Shown one piece after another: positions 57,301-64,000 of a DNA stretch of 64,000 bases. The first letter of the stretch is position 1, and every line of letters starts with the position of its first letter. The notes under the pieces are model-generated. The model did not search any database, was not told the origin of the DNA, and saw only the letters and a program-made list of their open reading frames with translations. The stretch comes from Ypsolopha sequella (lineage: Eukaryota; Arthropoda; Insecta; Lepidoptera; Ypsolophidae). Location of the stretch: contig OW203993.1 in assembly GCA_934047225.1 (NCBI GenBank), positions 29,278,069 to 29,342,068 on the forward strand. Direction: 5' to 3'. The translations under genes and the position numbers were made by a program.

Positions 57301-57517
57301 CCGACCCCCCGCGGTCACGTCGGTATACATCGTAGTCACTATGAAAATATTCTGCATTACTAAATTCACTCGATAGCCACGTCTCTGTTATACAAATTAC
57401 GTCATATTTGGATCCTAATACGTTTTGTAAGAAAGAATGCGATTTAGTTCGTAAACCCCTCACGTTCTGATAGTAAATGCTCAGTAAATCCTGATTAGCC
57501 ATCAGTAAAAATTTCAA
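54303..57517 (-). mobile_element. LINE-3 of this window: EN-RT retrotransposon lacking a visible ORF1
   Basis: ORF2 spans 57502-54596, followed by a ~270-bp 3' UTR with (AATAA)n and a poly(A) tail (plus 54303-54330). No ORF1 is recognisable to the right, so the copy is either 5'-truncated just upstream of ORF2 or its ORF1 is lost. The tail abuts the right end of the mariner. Confidence 0.85.
54596..57502 (-). CDS. LINE ORF2 protein: endonuclease and reverse transcriptase, 968 aa, open
   Basis: The frame is open from a TTG at 57517; the first ATG (57502, MANQDLLSIYYQNVRGL) is preferred. Endonuclease motifs: QNVRG, ITETWL (catalytic Glu ~40), a GGGVLLALRR segment, LIVGDFNIT and a late LHHKSLDFSI with the final His. 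Reverse transcriptase motifs: QYRAISKLCLLGKILEKIV (Ala replaces the usual Pro), VYTDFSKAFDKIKHN, SGVPQGSHLGPFLFSLYIND and YADD near residue 695. The C-terminus has LERIQNKFLKSLEYR and SRRKYLDSLFLFKIINN, as in CR1/Jockey-group elements. A G+C-dominated segment (57127-57330) interrupts the otherwise AT-rich codon usage. No stop or frameshift. Confidence 0.9.
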   Translation of the reverse strand: MANQDLLSIYYQNVRGLRTKSHSFLQNVLGSKYDVICITETWLSSEFSNAEYFHSDYDVYRRDRGGSGGAGGGVLLALRRGLTARRRDEWSAPDREELWLTVELGAPPGEARARTEADPRTPCLHIGCAYFPHYPRNNNHYSLLQQFFDNVSEIMFSHPHDTFLIVGDFNITYADWVFRDGLSNLCIQTNNNNLAHALSDFMNLTDLKQYNWCTNTNGRILDLVLCNASCTLVACTEPLTPEDLHHKSLDFSISLPSCPLKTEFKGNKFLYHAADFDKINEGLSNVDWRVLSGMNTEQAVTHFYTILYKLFKEFIPVRRGCNNSHFPTWYSRPLIKLIREKRKVHTRWKTYGNPLDYQDFKLLRAREKKIIKECYQSYISFAEDNIHKSPKYFWSFIKSKFTVNAVPETMVYDDKTSSDPETICNYFNTYFHSVFVTNSNNDTSGSSTNISEESPIDISFIDISEALVLRQLELVDINKGAGHDQVHPIIIQKCAKELSTPVTLIYRKSLAEGCFPEIWKKALVTPISKGGDKHDIKQYRAISKLCLLGKILEKIVTEQLTKVVARYMLPSQHGFFRGRSVDTNLITYTDFILNAMDAGCQVDAVYTDFSKAFDKIKHNTLFSKLEGVGIHGDLLRWLKSYISNRSQAVSLKGFTSKYLIIESGVPQGSHLGPFLFSLYINDISICLENSCHLLYADDTKVFKVILSENDCDELQSDLDRFVNYCQLNELVLNTDKCYTISFTRKHKPINFEYKFERNVIKRVDQVRDLGITLDSKLHFNIHIDNIIARAYKNLGLILRLSKPFKRAATFKTLFFAYVRSILEFGCVIWNPQYAVHIDRLERIQNKFLKSLEYRTRNFFQGYERASKRHSIPSLQSRRKYLDSLFLFKIINNKIDSDALLEKVRFKIPRASSRSKDTFYLHFCSTNYAKNTFFRRASNTYNTCLSDIDIFALSLSGYKHKVGEALFFV

Positions 57518-57519
57518 TA

Positions 57520-58020
57520 GAAAATTGTCTTAAAGTCAGACAAGAGTAACTTCGAACATAAATACTTTTATTAAAACCACGAATAGATATCTTTGCAAAT
57601 TTTGTTCTTATTATAATAACACGCCACATGAAGCCGTTTTTAGCTATACAATGTAAACATTTTAAAAGCGAGAGAATGAGGTAAGTACGTAAACCTATGA
57701 TGTAACATAAACCTTTTGCATTGATATCAAATGTTTTGAGACAATTTGTGACTAATAGAAGTCACTTAAGTATGTCAAAGATAACTAAAATTACTTGGGA
57801 ACATAGCTACGTTCTAGACATGTAAGCTTTGATGTTTATATCTGAACACTATTTTAAAACCACGGCTCAAACTTTCTCACATACTTGAAGTTACGCGCAA
57901 ACGAATGGATTAATTAAGCTAAAATTGTATATTTCGCTGCAAAATAACATTGAAACTACGGGAGAAGTAAGGAAATTTCAAAATGACGTCATACTTTGAA
58001 AATAAATAAAATAGTACATC
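57520..58020. other. Gene-free tract upstream of LINE-3
   Basis: No ORF1-like frame or other gene is visible. Confidence 0.35.
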
Positions 58021-58021
58021 G

Positions 58022-58160
58022 CATCGTCACGACATGAATCCCAGAGGGGGCGTCAGAGGTGTTCCTGAGTGTGGACTGTAAAGTGCAAGTAAAAGTGCAC
58101 ACTCGTACACTCATTTTACACTAACAATTATTACGTTGCAGCGTGATGGTGGGGATCAAT
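58022..58160 (-). mobile_element. SINE copy (body)
   Basis: ATCGTCACGACATGAATCCC, GTCAGAGGTGTTCCTGAGTG and ATTACGTTGCAGCGTGATGG match the SINE family. Confidence 0.7.
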
Positions 58161-58184
58161 TTTTTTTTCCTTTTTTGTTTTTGC

Positions 58185-58345
58185 CGTGATAGAGGCTGTA
58201 GTAACAAATTCAACTGGCTACCTTTAACGGCTGCAGCTGTAGATAGATTTCTGTGATAGAACGAAGGATGGACGGACGGACAGACAGCCAGCGGAAGCTT
58301 AGTTATTGAGGATCACGTTTAGCATCCTTCGCGTACAGAACCCTA
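58185..58345 (+). repeat. GGTTCCGTA family fragment (partner at 1930-2145)
   Basis: GCCGTGATAGAGGCTGTAGT, ACGGCTGCAGCTGTAGA and ACAGAACCCTAAAA follow the order seen at 1985-2145. Confidence 0.55.
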
Positions 58346-58459
58346 AAAATACATGTTCTATATGGCTACTACATACAATTCAAACATCAAACATCATCAA
58401 TATCGAAGTGAGACTGCAGGTTGAGGCCGACTACCGAGGTTGTTAATATTGGTCTCTAA

Positions 58460-58984
58460 ATTTGCCTCGCCAAAGACACTTTAAAAGTGGATCAATTCAG
58501 AGAACGAGAGAAAGTTTCGTTCGTTAATGAAGACACTTTATGTAAAATACAATTAGAGATAAAATATAATTTCGTCCGAAAACGTGGTTCTGCCTTTGGC
58601 CTCGCCAAGGACACTGTAACAGAGAAGCAATTCAAAGAATTAGAAATAGTTTTTCTGAAACGCAGCTTGGCTTTCGGCATATTAAATACACTTTTGTACT
58701 GTATTAAATCAGAGAACAATAGAGTTTCGTTCGTAGATGTAGATTCTTTACTACGTAATCGAATCAGTTATAAAAAACAATTCTGGTTAAAAATGTGGCA
58801 CGGCCTTCGGCCTCGACAAAGACTTCACCTGGGAATTAAATAAGAGGTCAATAAATAATTTCCTTTGAGTGAAAGGTCAAACACGTTCTATAAAATAAAT
58901 GGTCTTGAAAAAATTTGGCAGATTCGATAGATAGGCCTACACAAAACCGAAATCAACGCGGGCGAAGCCGCGGGCAAAAGCTAC
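58460..58984 (+). mobile_element. Non-autonomous Helitron 3' portion
   Basis: It ends ACGCGGGCGAAGCCGCGGGC then AAAAGCTAC, a hairpin followed by a CTAG-like terminus with the last base mutated. The body has repeated TTTCGTTCGTWRATG and CCTTCGGCCTCG/CCTCGCCAAAGAC motifs. The 118-residue frame (58487-58843) is repeat-derived and not called. The 5' end is uncertain. Confidence 0.6.
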
Positions 58985-58999
58985 TACTGTTTATATATT

Positions 59000-59389
59000 G
59001 AATGTTTTTTTCACATTATATTCAATGTGTAATACTGTATCCACAGATATAGGTTTATCTGTGTGTGTGTATATTATGTGCCTACTCGAATATTATAAAA
59101 TAAATAAATTATTTGATTTGATTTTATACACGGATTTCCTAAATATCAATATCATCAATACATATCATAAAACAGTAGAACCCGGTGTGTCTGTACACTG
59201 AAGAGAAGTAATAAAAATATAAAAAGGGGGTGACTAAAGAAGAGTAATAGAACACAAATCTGTCCATCTGTCTGTTTGTCTGTCTGTTTGTTTGTTCTCG
59301 CACATCTCTGAAACCACTGAACAGATTTTTGTGAAGTTTTCACAGGTGGACAGAACTTAAGGCGTATGACCACGCTAAATAAGCAACTC
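59000..59389. other. Gene-free tract
   Basis: A TCTGTCTGTTTGTCTGTCTG microsatellite-like run lies at 59264-59296. No gene. Confidence 0.35.
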
Positions 59390-59530
59390 GATGTGTGTCG
59401 GTACAAATATCAACGGAAACGACATTGAAATAATGTTCATTTCAGCGTGCCTTGAAAAGTGGCTGTTACGACAACGACTGCGTCTCCGGCTAGCGCAAAA
59501 TAGGAGAACATAATACTTTTCACATGGACG
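59390..59530 (+). repeat. Solo copy of the LINE-2 5' block
   Basis: GTCGGTACAAATATCAACG, ATTGAAATAATGTTCATTTC, GCTAGCGCAAAATAGGAG and a final CTTTTCACATG match the reverse complement of 20146-20312. Confidence 0.65.
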
Positions 59531-60199
59531 ACATGAACGGCAAAAAAATTTTGAACTGAAATTTTTTAGATCTAAAAATTTCCTATAATCTGGTGAAATA
59601 AAAATTAAAATCGCTGTAGGCGTTTGGAAGGAGTAAGAGAATGCTTGTGTTAATCGTGTGAAACTTTCGATGACTTTCGATTTTTTTTGTCAAAACTTAC
59701 AATAGAAAAACAGTTTATGAAACTTAAAATTTATTTTTGACTCTATAATGCCTATCATATATTTTAATGAAAGTTTTTGGACCACACGTGTGGGAGGAGT
59801 AGGCCTTCAAAGACAGGTCCAAATTGCAGTTAGCGTATCCATTCGCCTTAATCGGATGTCAGAAATAAAGTCATCGTAATTTAATGATTTTTGGAATTTC
59901 ACTTTTTTACTGTTAGAAGTTACACAGCAAATAATAATTCCTGGTGATGTTGACCTACAGAGGTCACAAACGTGCATAAATATTTAATTATTTCGTTTAA
60001 ATTGCGTCATCTACTTTGGTAAATAAAAAGTTTTAATGTTTAAGTTGCGGCAATTGTATAACAGATGGTGACCTTCTAAAACGGGCTAGGTACCTATTAT
60101 AATAACAGAAAATTGTAAGGCTGAGTATATTAAATTATATTAAAAAACTGTTAAAGAAAAGAGCTGTGTCTGTCTGTACGTTGATGATATTACAAAAAA
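59531..60199. other. Gene-free tract
   Basis: No gene or clear repeat. Confidence 0.3.
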
Positions 60200-60449
60200 A
60201 TAGCGGAGTGTCATAATGGTACATAATAAATCGGTATTTCAAGCATCACGCAAAAACTACTGAGAGAGTTTTGATGCGGTTACCACTATACGATCCTCAG
60301 CAGTGAGACATGGATCACTCTTCGATAACTTATTATCCAACTTAAAAACTGGGATATTATTTATCTTGGGATTCCCAAGGGATTACACTGTAGCTGCATT
60401 ATCTTCTTCAACGCGGACGAAGAGGGACGAAGTCGCGTGCAACAGCTAG
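60200..60449 (+). mobile_element. Helitron 3' end
   Basis: It terminates GACGAAGTCGCGTGCAACAG then CTAG|T, the variant Helitron 3' signature. The body text (GAGAGAGTTTTGATGCGG) is typical of the family. The 5' end is not fixed. Confidence 0.6.
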
Positions 60450-60829
60450 TTATCGATATGACGTGATTCTCTATTACAGATTCTTTTTTTTTTCATTGTT
60501 TTGAATCAATCGTAACAATATATGTATATACAGAAATTCCAAATTCTTTACTAGTTTAGTTTTTGAGATATTTGAGATAGTTTTTGAGTAGCAAACATAG
60601 TCTAACAATGACAACTTTGACGGCCCTCACATAAATTTATATTCAGAGACTAAAAAATATTGTAATTTACTCAATAAGGTCTACAAAATGAAATCTCACA
60701 TGCCAAGGTAAAAAAAAATCGACCTCTATTTCATATATAGGGGACTCCCATGAAAATAATTTAAATGAAAATAATTTTTGGGTTAACAAAAATATTTAAA
60801 TTTTTGGTATGTGACTTATTCCGTCTAAG

Positions 60830-60900
60830 ACCCGTATGTACGGATAGACAGACGAACTGACAGCAGAGTGACTCTTCAAGTACGGAACCCTAAAAACTGT
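60830..60900 (-). repeat. GGTTCCGTA family end fragment
   Basis: GGATAGACAGACGAACTGAC and AAGTACGGAACCCTAAAAA mark one end of the family in inverse orientation. Confidence 0.6.
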
Positions 60901-61034
60901 TCGTTTATATAGGTAATAGTACATTATTTGTTTTTACCCTGGGAACTGTTTTTCGGGCGTAATTTATCCTTTCATTTTCTAACCACCCGACCACAGACAA
61001 CAGATCAACAGGGCTTCTATATGATAACCTTTAT

Positions 61035-61670
61035 TTTTTGGTTCCGTACTCAAAAAACAAATCGGAGTCCCATTAATGTCACTCTGCTGTCTGTTTGACT
61101 GTATCTGTATGTCCGTCCGTATGTCACGGGTCTCTAGCTCGTTGACGGAATGAGTCACAGACCAGATTTTTTTCGTGTAACGTTTGACTCAAATCCAAAT
61201 ATTTATTTAAAATTTCAATAAGTAAATTTTCAGACTGTCCCAATTCCCGTACATGAAAATGGACCCTAAAAAAGTTTTTTTTTCTTACCCTAGCTTGTGG
61301 ATTGTCATTGTAGAGCTCATTGAGTAGAGCAAAAAAGTATTTTTAACTTTTTTTTATCTTCAAAAATAAAGAAATGGTGTGCTATCAAAGTTGCAATTTT
61401 TAGACTATTTTTGTTCTCAAAGACCAAAGTAGTTAGAATTTGTAATGTCTGTATTTATGTACCATGTACTGCATTAAAACAACAAATACTGAAAACGCCG
61501 ATTTATAATGTAGTTTCACGGTCACGTCCCCGAATACTCAACCAACATAATTTTGCAGTTTTGTTTCATACCATTTGTCGGTAGTGATAAGTTTGTAATG
61601 TCTGTTTAAATTATTAAATGATATGAAACCTTCAGGGCGCAAGTCGTACTAACACTTGACCGGTTTTTTT
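61035..61670 (+). mobile_element. GGTTCCGTA family element, about 635 bp
   Basis: Starts TTGGTTCCGTACTC, includes TATGTCCGTCCGTATGTCAC and ends TAACACTTGACCGGTTTT. No protein is encoded. Confidence 0.65.
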
Positions 61671-61989
61671 TTTTCACTTTTCAGAACATTATTAATGTTT
61701 TTTTCATAAATGGATTCGGCCTTTTCTTTAATGTCGTTAAGGAGACGTAGCTATAATTAATTCAGTAGCACTTCGTAGTTTTCTCATCCGTTTAAATAGC
61801 TATTTACTTGGTAATATGTAGGAGGAAGTTGTTGCTCCTACGCCCCCGAGTGCCATTATTACTTTCTCCGAGTCCAACACTGGACAATCAATGTACACGT
61901 GACACAAAGCATCCCTGGAATTATGTTAGTCGTTAATATCAGCATTAGATAATAACATGGGTGCGCCGGCAGGGTTATTATCAGGGGGT
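61671..61989. other. Gene-free tract
   Basis: Nothing recognisable. Confidence 0.3.
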
Positions 61990-61997
61990 GCATCTAC

Positions 61998-62541
61998 GGG
62001 TTATTCCACTTAACTCCAAAGCCATTATTCTCACAACTTTGCCTTCTATACATTGTTTCCAGTTCGACTCCAAAATTATTTTAGGCATTTGATTTCCATG
62101 TAGAAATATGTACGTACTTTAATTCCACTCGACTCCAAAACAGTTTTGGTAAAGTCAACAGTGAAATTACATAATGTATTTTATAATGGAGTTTTAAATC
62201 AATTATATTTATTTGCACTTACAATCCTTTTGTGCCGCGCTGCTGTAACCAATGTGGTCATAAAAGCAATTAAAAAAAAAATCATCTTTCAAAGCCAATA
62301 AGACGTGCCAAATAGGTGCGATACAAAATATTATTAATTGTTTGGTTAGTTCACTGAATATTCGAATCTGCGATGATGGCAAGTATACGACGATGGCGAG
62401 ACATATTCTCGCCTCACGCGCAGACTCCAATTTTTTAAAAATTGGAGTTAAAGTGGAATAATTTAAATATAAATAAAATATTCACTAAAATATGTTTTGG
62501 AGTTAAAGTGGAATGATTTTTGGAGTGGAGTAGAATAAACC
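61998..62541. mobile_element. Complete 544-bp MITE with exact 8-bp target duplication and three subterminal repeats per end
   Basis: GCATCTAC flanks both ends (61990-61997 and 62542-62549). Termini are GGGTTATTCCACTTAACTCC (left) and the inverted GGTTTATTCTACTCCACTCC (right). The motif TTCCAC-x3-ACTCCAAA occurs three times inward from the left (about 62002, 62056, 62122) and three times inverted toward the right (about 62441, 62495, 62519). An 8-bp duplication fits hAT or Merlin/P-type transposition. There is no transposase: the 73-residue frame inside is not coding. Confidence 0.88.
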
Positions 62542-62549
62542 GCATCTAC

Positions 62550-62925
62550 ATATACATTATTACCTATATGATATAATGTTCCTTTGCATCTTTATTAATA
62601 GAAAAAAATACAAGATAATAAGTTTGGGCTTTTACGTCACGTCAAACCATATTCTCTCATAAAATAAATTAAATGATTTTATGTAATATTTTGTATTTTT
62701 GTGTATTGCTCTCCAAGACCAAGTTCTCCTAGGGCACTCCCTTACGCCCCCTCCCCTCCGACGCCCATTGATAATAAGGAGTGTAGAGTGCTACAAGGAT
62801 ATGAAGGAGTGTGTATGACAGTGACAGGGGGGCAACGCAACAAGTAGTATGGTAGCGGTGTTAGTTCCGATTTTGGACACGATCAATCCACGCGGCATAA
62901 GATCCTTGTTGCACTATAGAATGAA
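62550..62925. other. Gene-free tract
   Basis: Nothing recognisable. Confidence 0.3.
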
Positions 62926-63410
62926 TGAATGAATGAACACTTTATTGCACAAAAATAAGAAGATAAGATACATATAAAGAACTGATAGAAGGCAAGGGTG
63001 GACTTATTCCTATCAGAATTTTTTTCCAGTCAACCTTAGGAAAACATAAAAACATTTTTATCTTAGAAATTTAAATCTGAATCAGTGCATAACATAATGA
63101 TAAAAAAATATTTTAAACTTATAACCTAAACATAAATATACTACATACATAGATACAAAATATATACAAACAAACAGTAGCTTAGTAGTAAGTCATTCAG
63201 AGAGAGGAGAGGTAAAATCTTTTCAAATTGTATCTAAAAGAGGACACAGAAGGAAGATATTTGAGGGTTTGCGAAAGTTCATTCCAGAGTCGAAAAGCAT
63301 TGATCGTGAAGGACTTGGTGAATCAATCAGTGGTGTGGGCAGGCATCGCCAGATCGGTAACAGGAGCGATGTGTTCTGTACGGTCAGTGCGAAGGACAAA
63401 TCTTTCTTAT
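62926..63410 (-). pseudogene. LINE 3' end: ORF2 C-terminus, 3' UTR and (ATTC)n tail
   Basis: The minus strand from 63410 reads RFVLRTDRTEHIAPVTDL, then one in-frame TGA, then FTKSFTINAFRLWNELSQTL and SVSSFRYNLKRFYLSSL with a stop at 63197. The RLWNELPxxL-type block is the C-terminal signature of several LINE families. The 3' UTR ends TTGTGCAATAAAGTGTTC and (ATTC)n near 62926. Confidence 0.75.
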
Positions 63411-63438
63411 CATTTGCAGTGCAATAAAAGGCGTAGGT

Positions 63439-63570
63439 CAACTTAGTGCCCGCTGGACCGACGACCTGAAGGACGTTGCGGGTAGCGGCTGGATGAGGAT
63501 GACGCAGGACCGCCAACAGTGGAGGAATATTGAAGAGGCATATGTCCAGCAGTGGACGAACACATGCTGA
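63439..63570 (+). pseudogene. RTE-type LINE ORF2 C-terminal fragment
   Basis: The plus strand reads ARWTDDLKDVAGSGWMRMTQ and DRQQWRNIEEAYVQQWTN followed by a stop and GATGGATG tail, the extreme C-terminus of RTE-clade ORF2. It is 5'-truncated and lies next to the oppositely oriented LINE end. Confidence 0.85.
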
Positions 63571-63662
63571 TGGATGGATAGTTGGAGGTGAACTACTCAT
63601 GCATCAGTTATCTATTGCATGCGCCCCACGTTTGGTTTCAAGAAATAATTTTTTACATTTTA

Positions 63663-64000
63663 GTCAAATTCAAATTCAAATTCAAATAGTTTATTTTGCA
63701 AAGCAGGTATAGATATATACACTTTTTACACGTCAAATTTAATCTAATAAAGAAAATATATGTAATAAAATAATAAATGTACATGAACTACATTAAAGGT
63801 TTATTTAATTTATGTAGCAATATATTTACGATTAAAATGATAGGTAAAATATATATTATACAAGGTAAAATCCAATCAGCCGCCCGAACCCACACCGGAG
63901 ACCCGGCCAGGGACCAGGAGCCGCACTTTTGAATCGCTCGTTCCCAACCCACGCGCGAAAGCACACACCCATCCCACGTTGCACATCAGAACTTGTCATT
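63663..64000 (-). mobile_element. LINE 3' end with (TTTGAA)n tail, running off the window
   Basis: The minus strand ends AAAATAAACTATTTGAATTT followed by two more TTGAAT-type units at 63663-63690. The right part (63870-64000) is GC-rich and may be the end of a coding region or UTR. The rest of the element lies outside the window. Confidence 0.6.

Noticed and set aside
57503..57517. TTG start of the LINE-3 ORF2
   Set aside because: The first ATG in frame is at 57502 and precedes all conserved motifs.
58487..58843. 118-residue plus-strand frame
   Set aside because: Built from internal repeats of the Helitron body that ends at 58984.

Overview
The window looks like a stretch of lepidopteran (moth or butterfly) nuclear DNA. 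It is AT-rich, has large gene-poor tracts, and is packed with transposable-element families I associate with Lepidoptera: CR1/Jockey-group and RTE LINEs, a tRNA-derived SINE, Helitron 3' ends, the 'GGTTCCGTA' repeat, piggyBac- and mariner-type MITEs, and foldback elements. Species and clade assignments rest on motif recognition only; no database search was possible.

Host genes: one convincing host coding exon is visible, the first coding exon of a class A neuropeptide GPCR of the neuromedin-U/CAPA/pyrokinin receptor type on the minus strand (49847-50144). It has a clean GTAAGT donor. No further exon of the receptor is recognisable to the left, so much of 1-49840 may be its first intron. A weak candidate exon (13458-13708, minus) and a small unknown ORF pair behind a CCAAT/TATA promoter-like sequence (41854-42251) are the only other possible genes.

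Layout. 1-5.7 kb: a ~400-bp tandem repeat, a frameshifted OTU cysteine-protease relic, a 270-bp-arm inverted repeat, and a minus-strand Penelope-like element relic (RT active-site region, thumb and GIY-YIG endonuclease). 5.7-10.2 kb: plus-strand LINE-1 of this window, with ORF1 (PHD finger plus FP-like domain) intact and ORF2 broken. 10.3-15 kb: SINE and RTE fragments. 15.2-20.1 kb: minus-strand LINE-2, with both ORFs open. 20.4-21.1 kb: two MITEs with TA and TTAG flanks. 22-31 kb: RTE tail, SINE, an 11-copy 52-bp satellite, and several small repeats. 31.7-38.8 kb: a cluster of foldback elements, one nested. 39-48.5 kb: LINE tail, SINEs, 129-bp MITEs, and a 24-copy 37-bp minisatellite. 49.8-51.5 kb: receptor exon, a 19-copy 17-bp minisatellite carrying CAGGTG, and a Helitron end. 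51.6-57.5 kb: a LINE 3' relic, a dead cecropia-type mariner with an internal insertion, and LINE-3 with an open EN-RT ORF abutting the mariner end. 58-64 kb: Helitron ends, SINE, a complete 544-bp MITE with an exact 8-bp target duplication, and LINE/RTE 3' ends.

How it works together: the window is a record of successive transposon insertions around, and probably within, a neuropeptide-receptor gene. LINE-2 and LINE-3 carry uninterrupted EN-RT frames with the expected catalytic residues and are the youngest-looking autonomous elements. The non-autonomous families (SINE, MITEs, foldbacks) have no partner enzyme in the window, apart from possible LINE help for the SINE.
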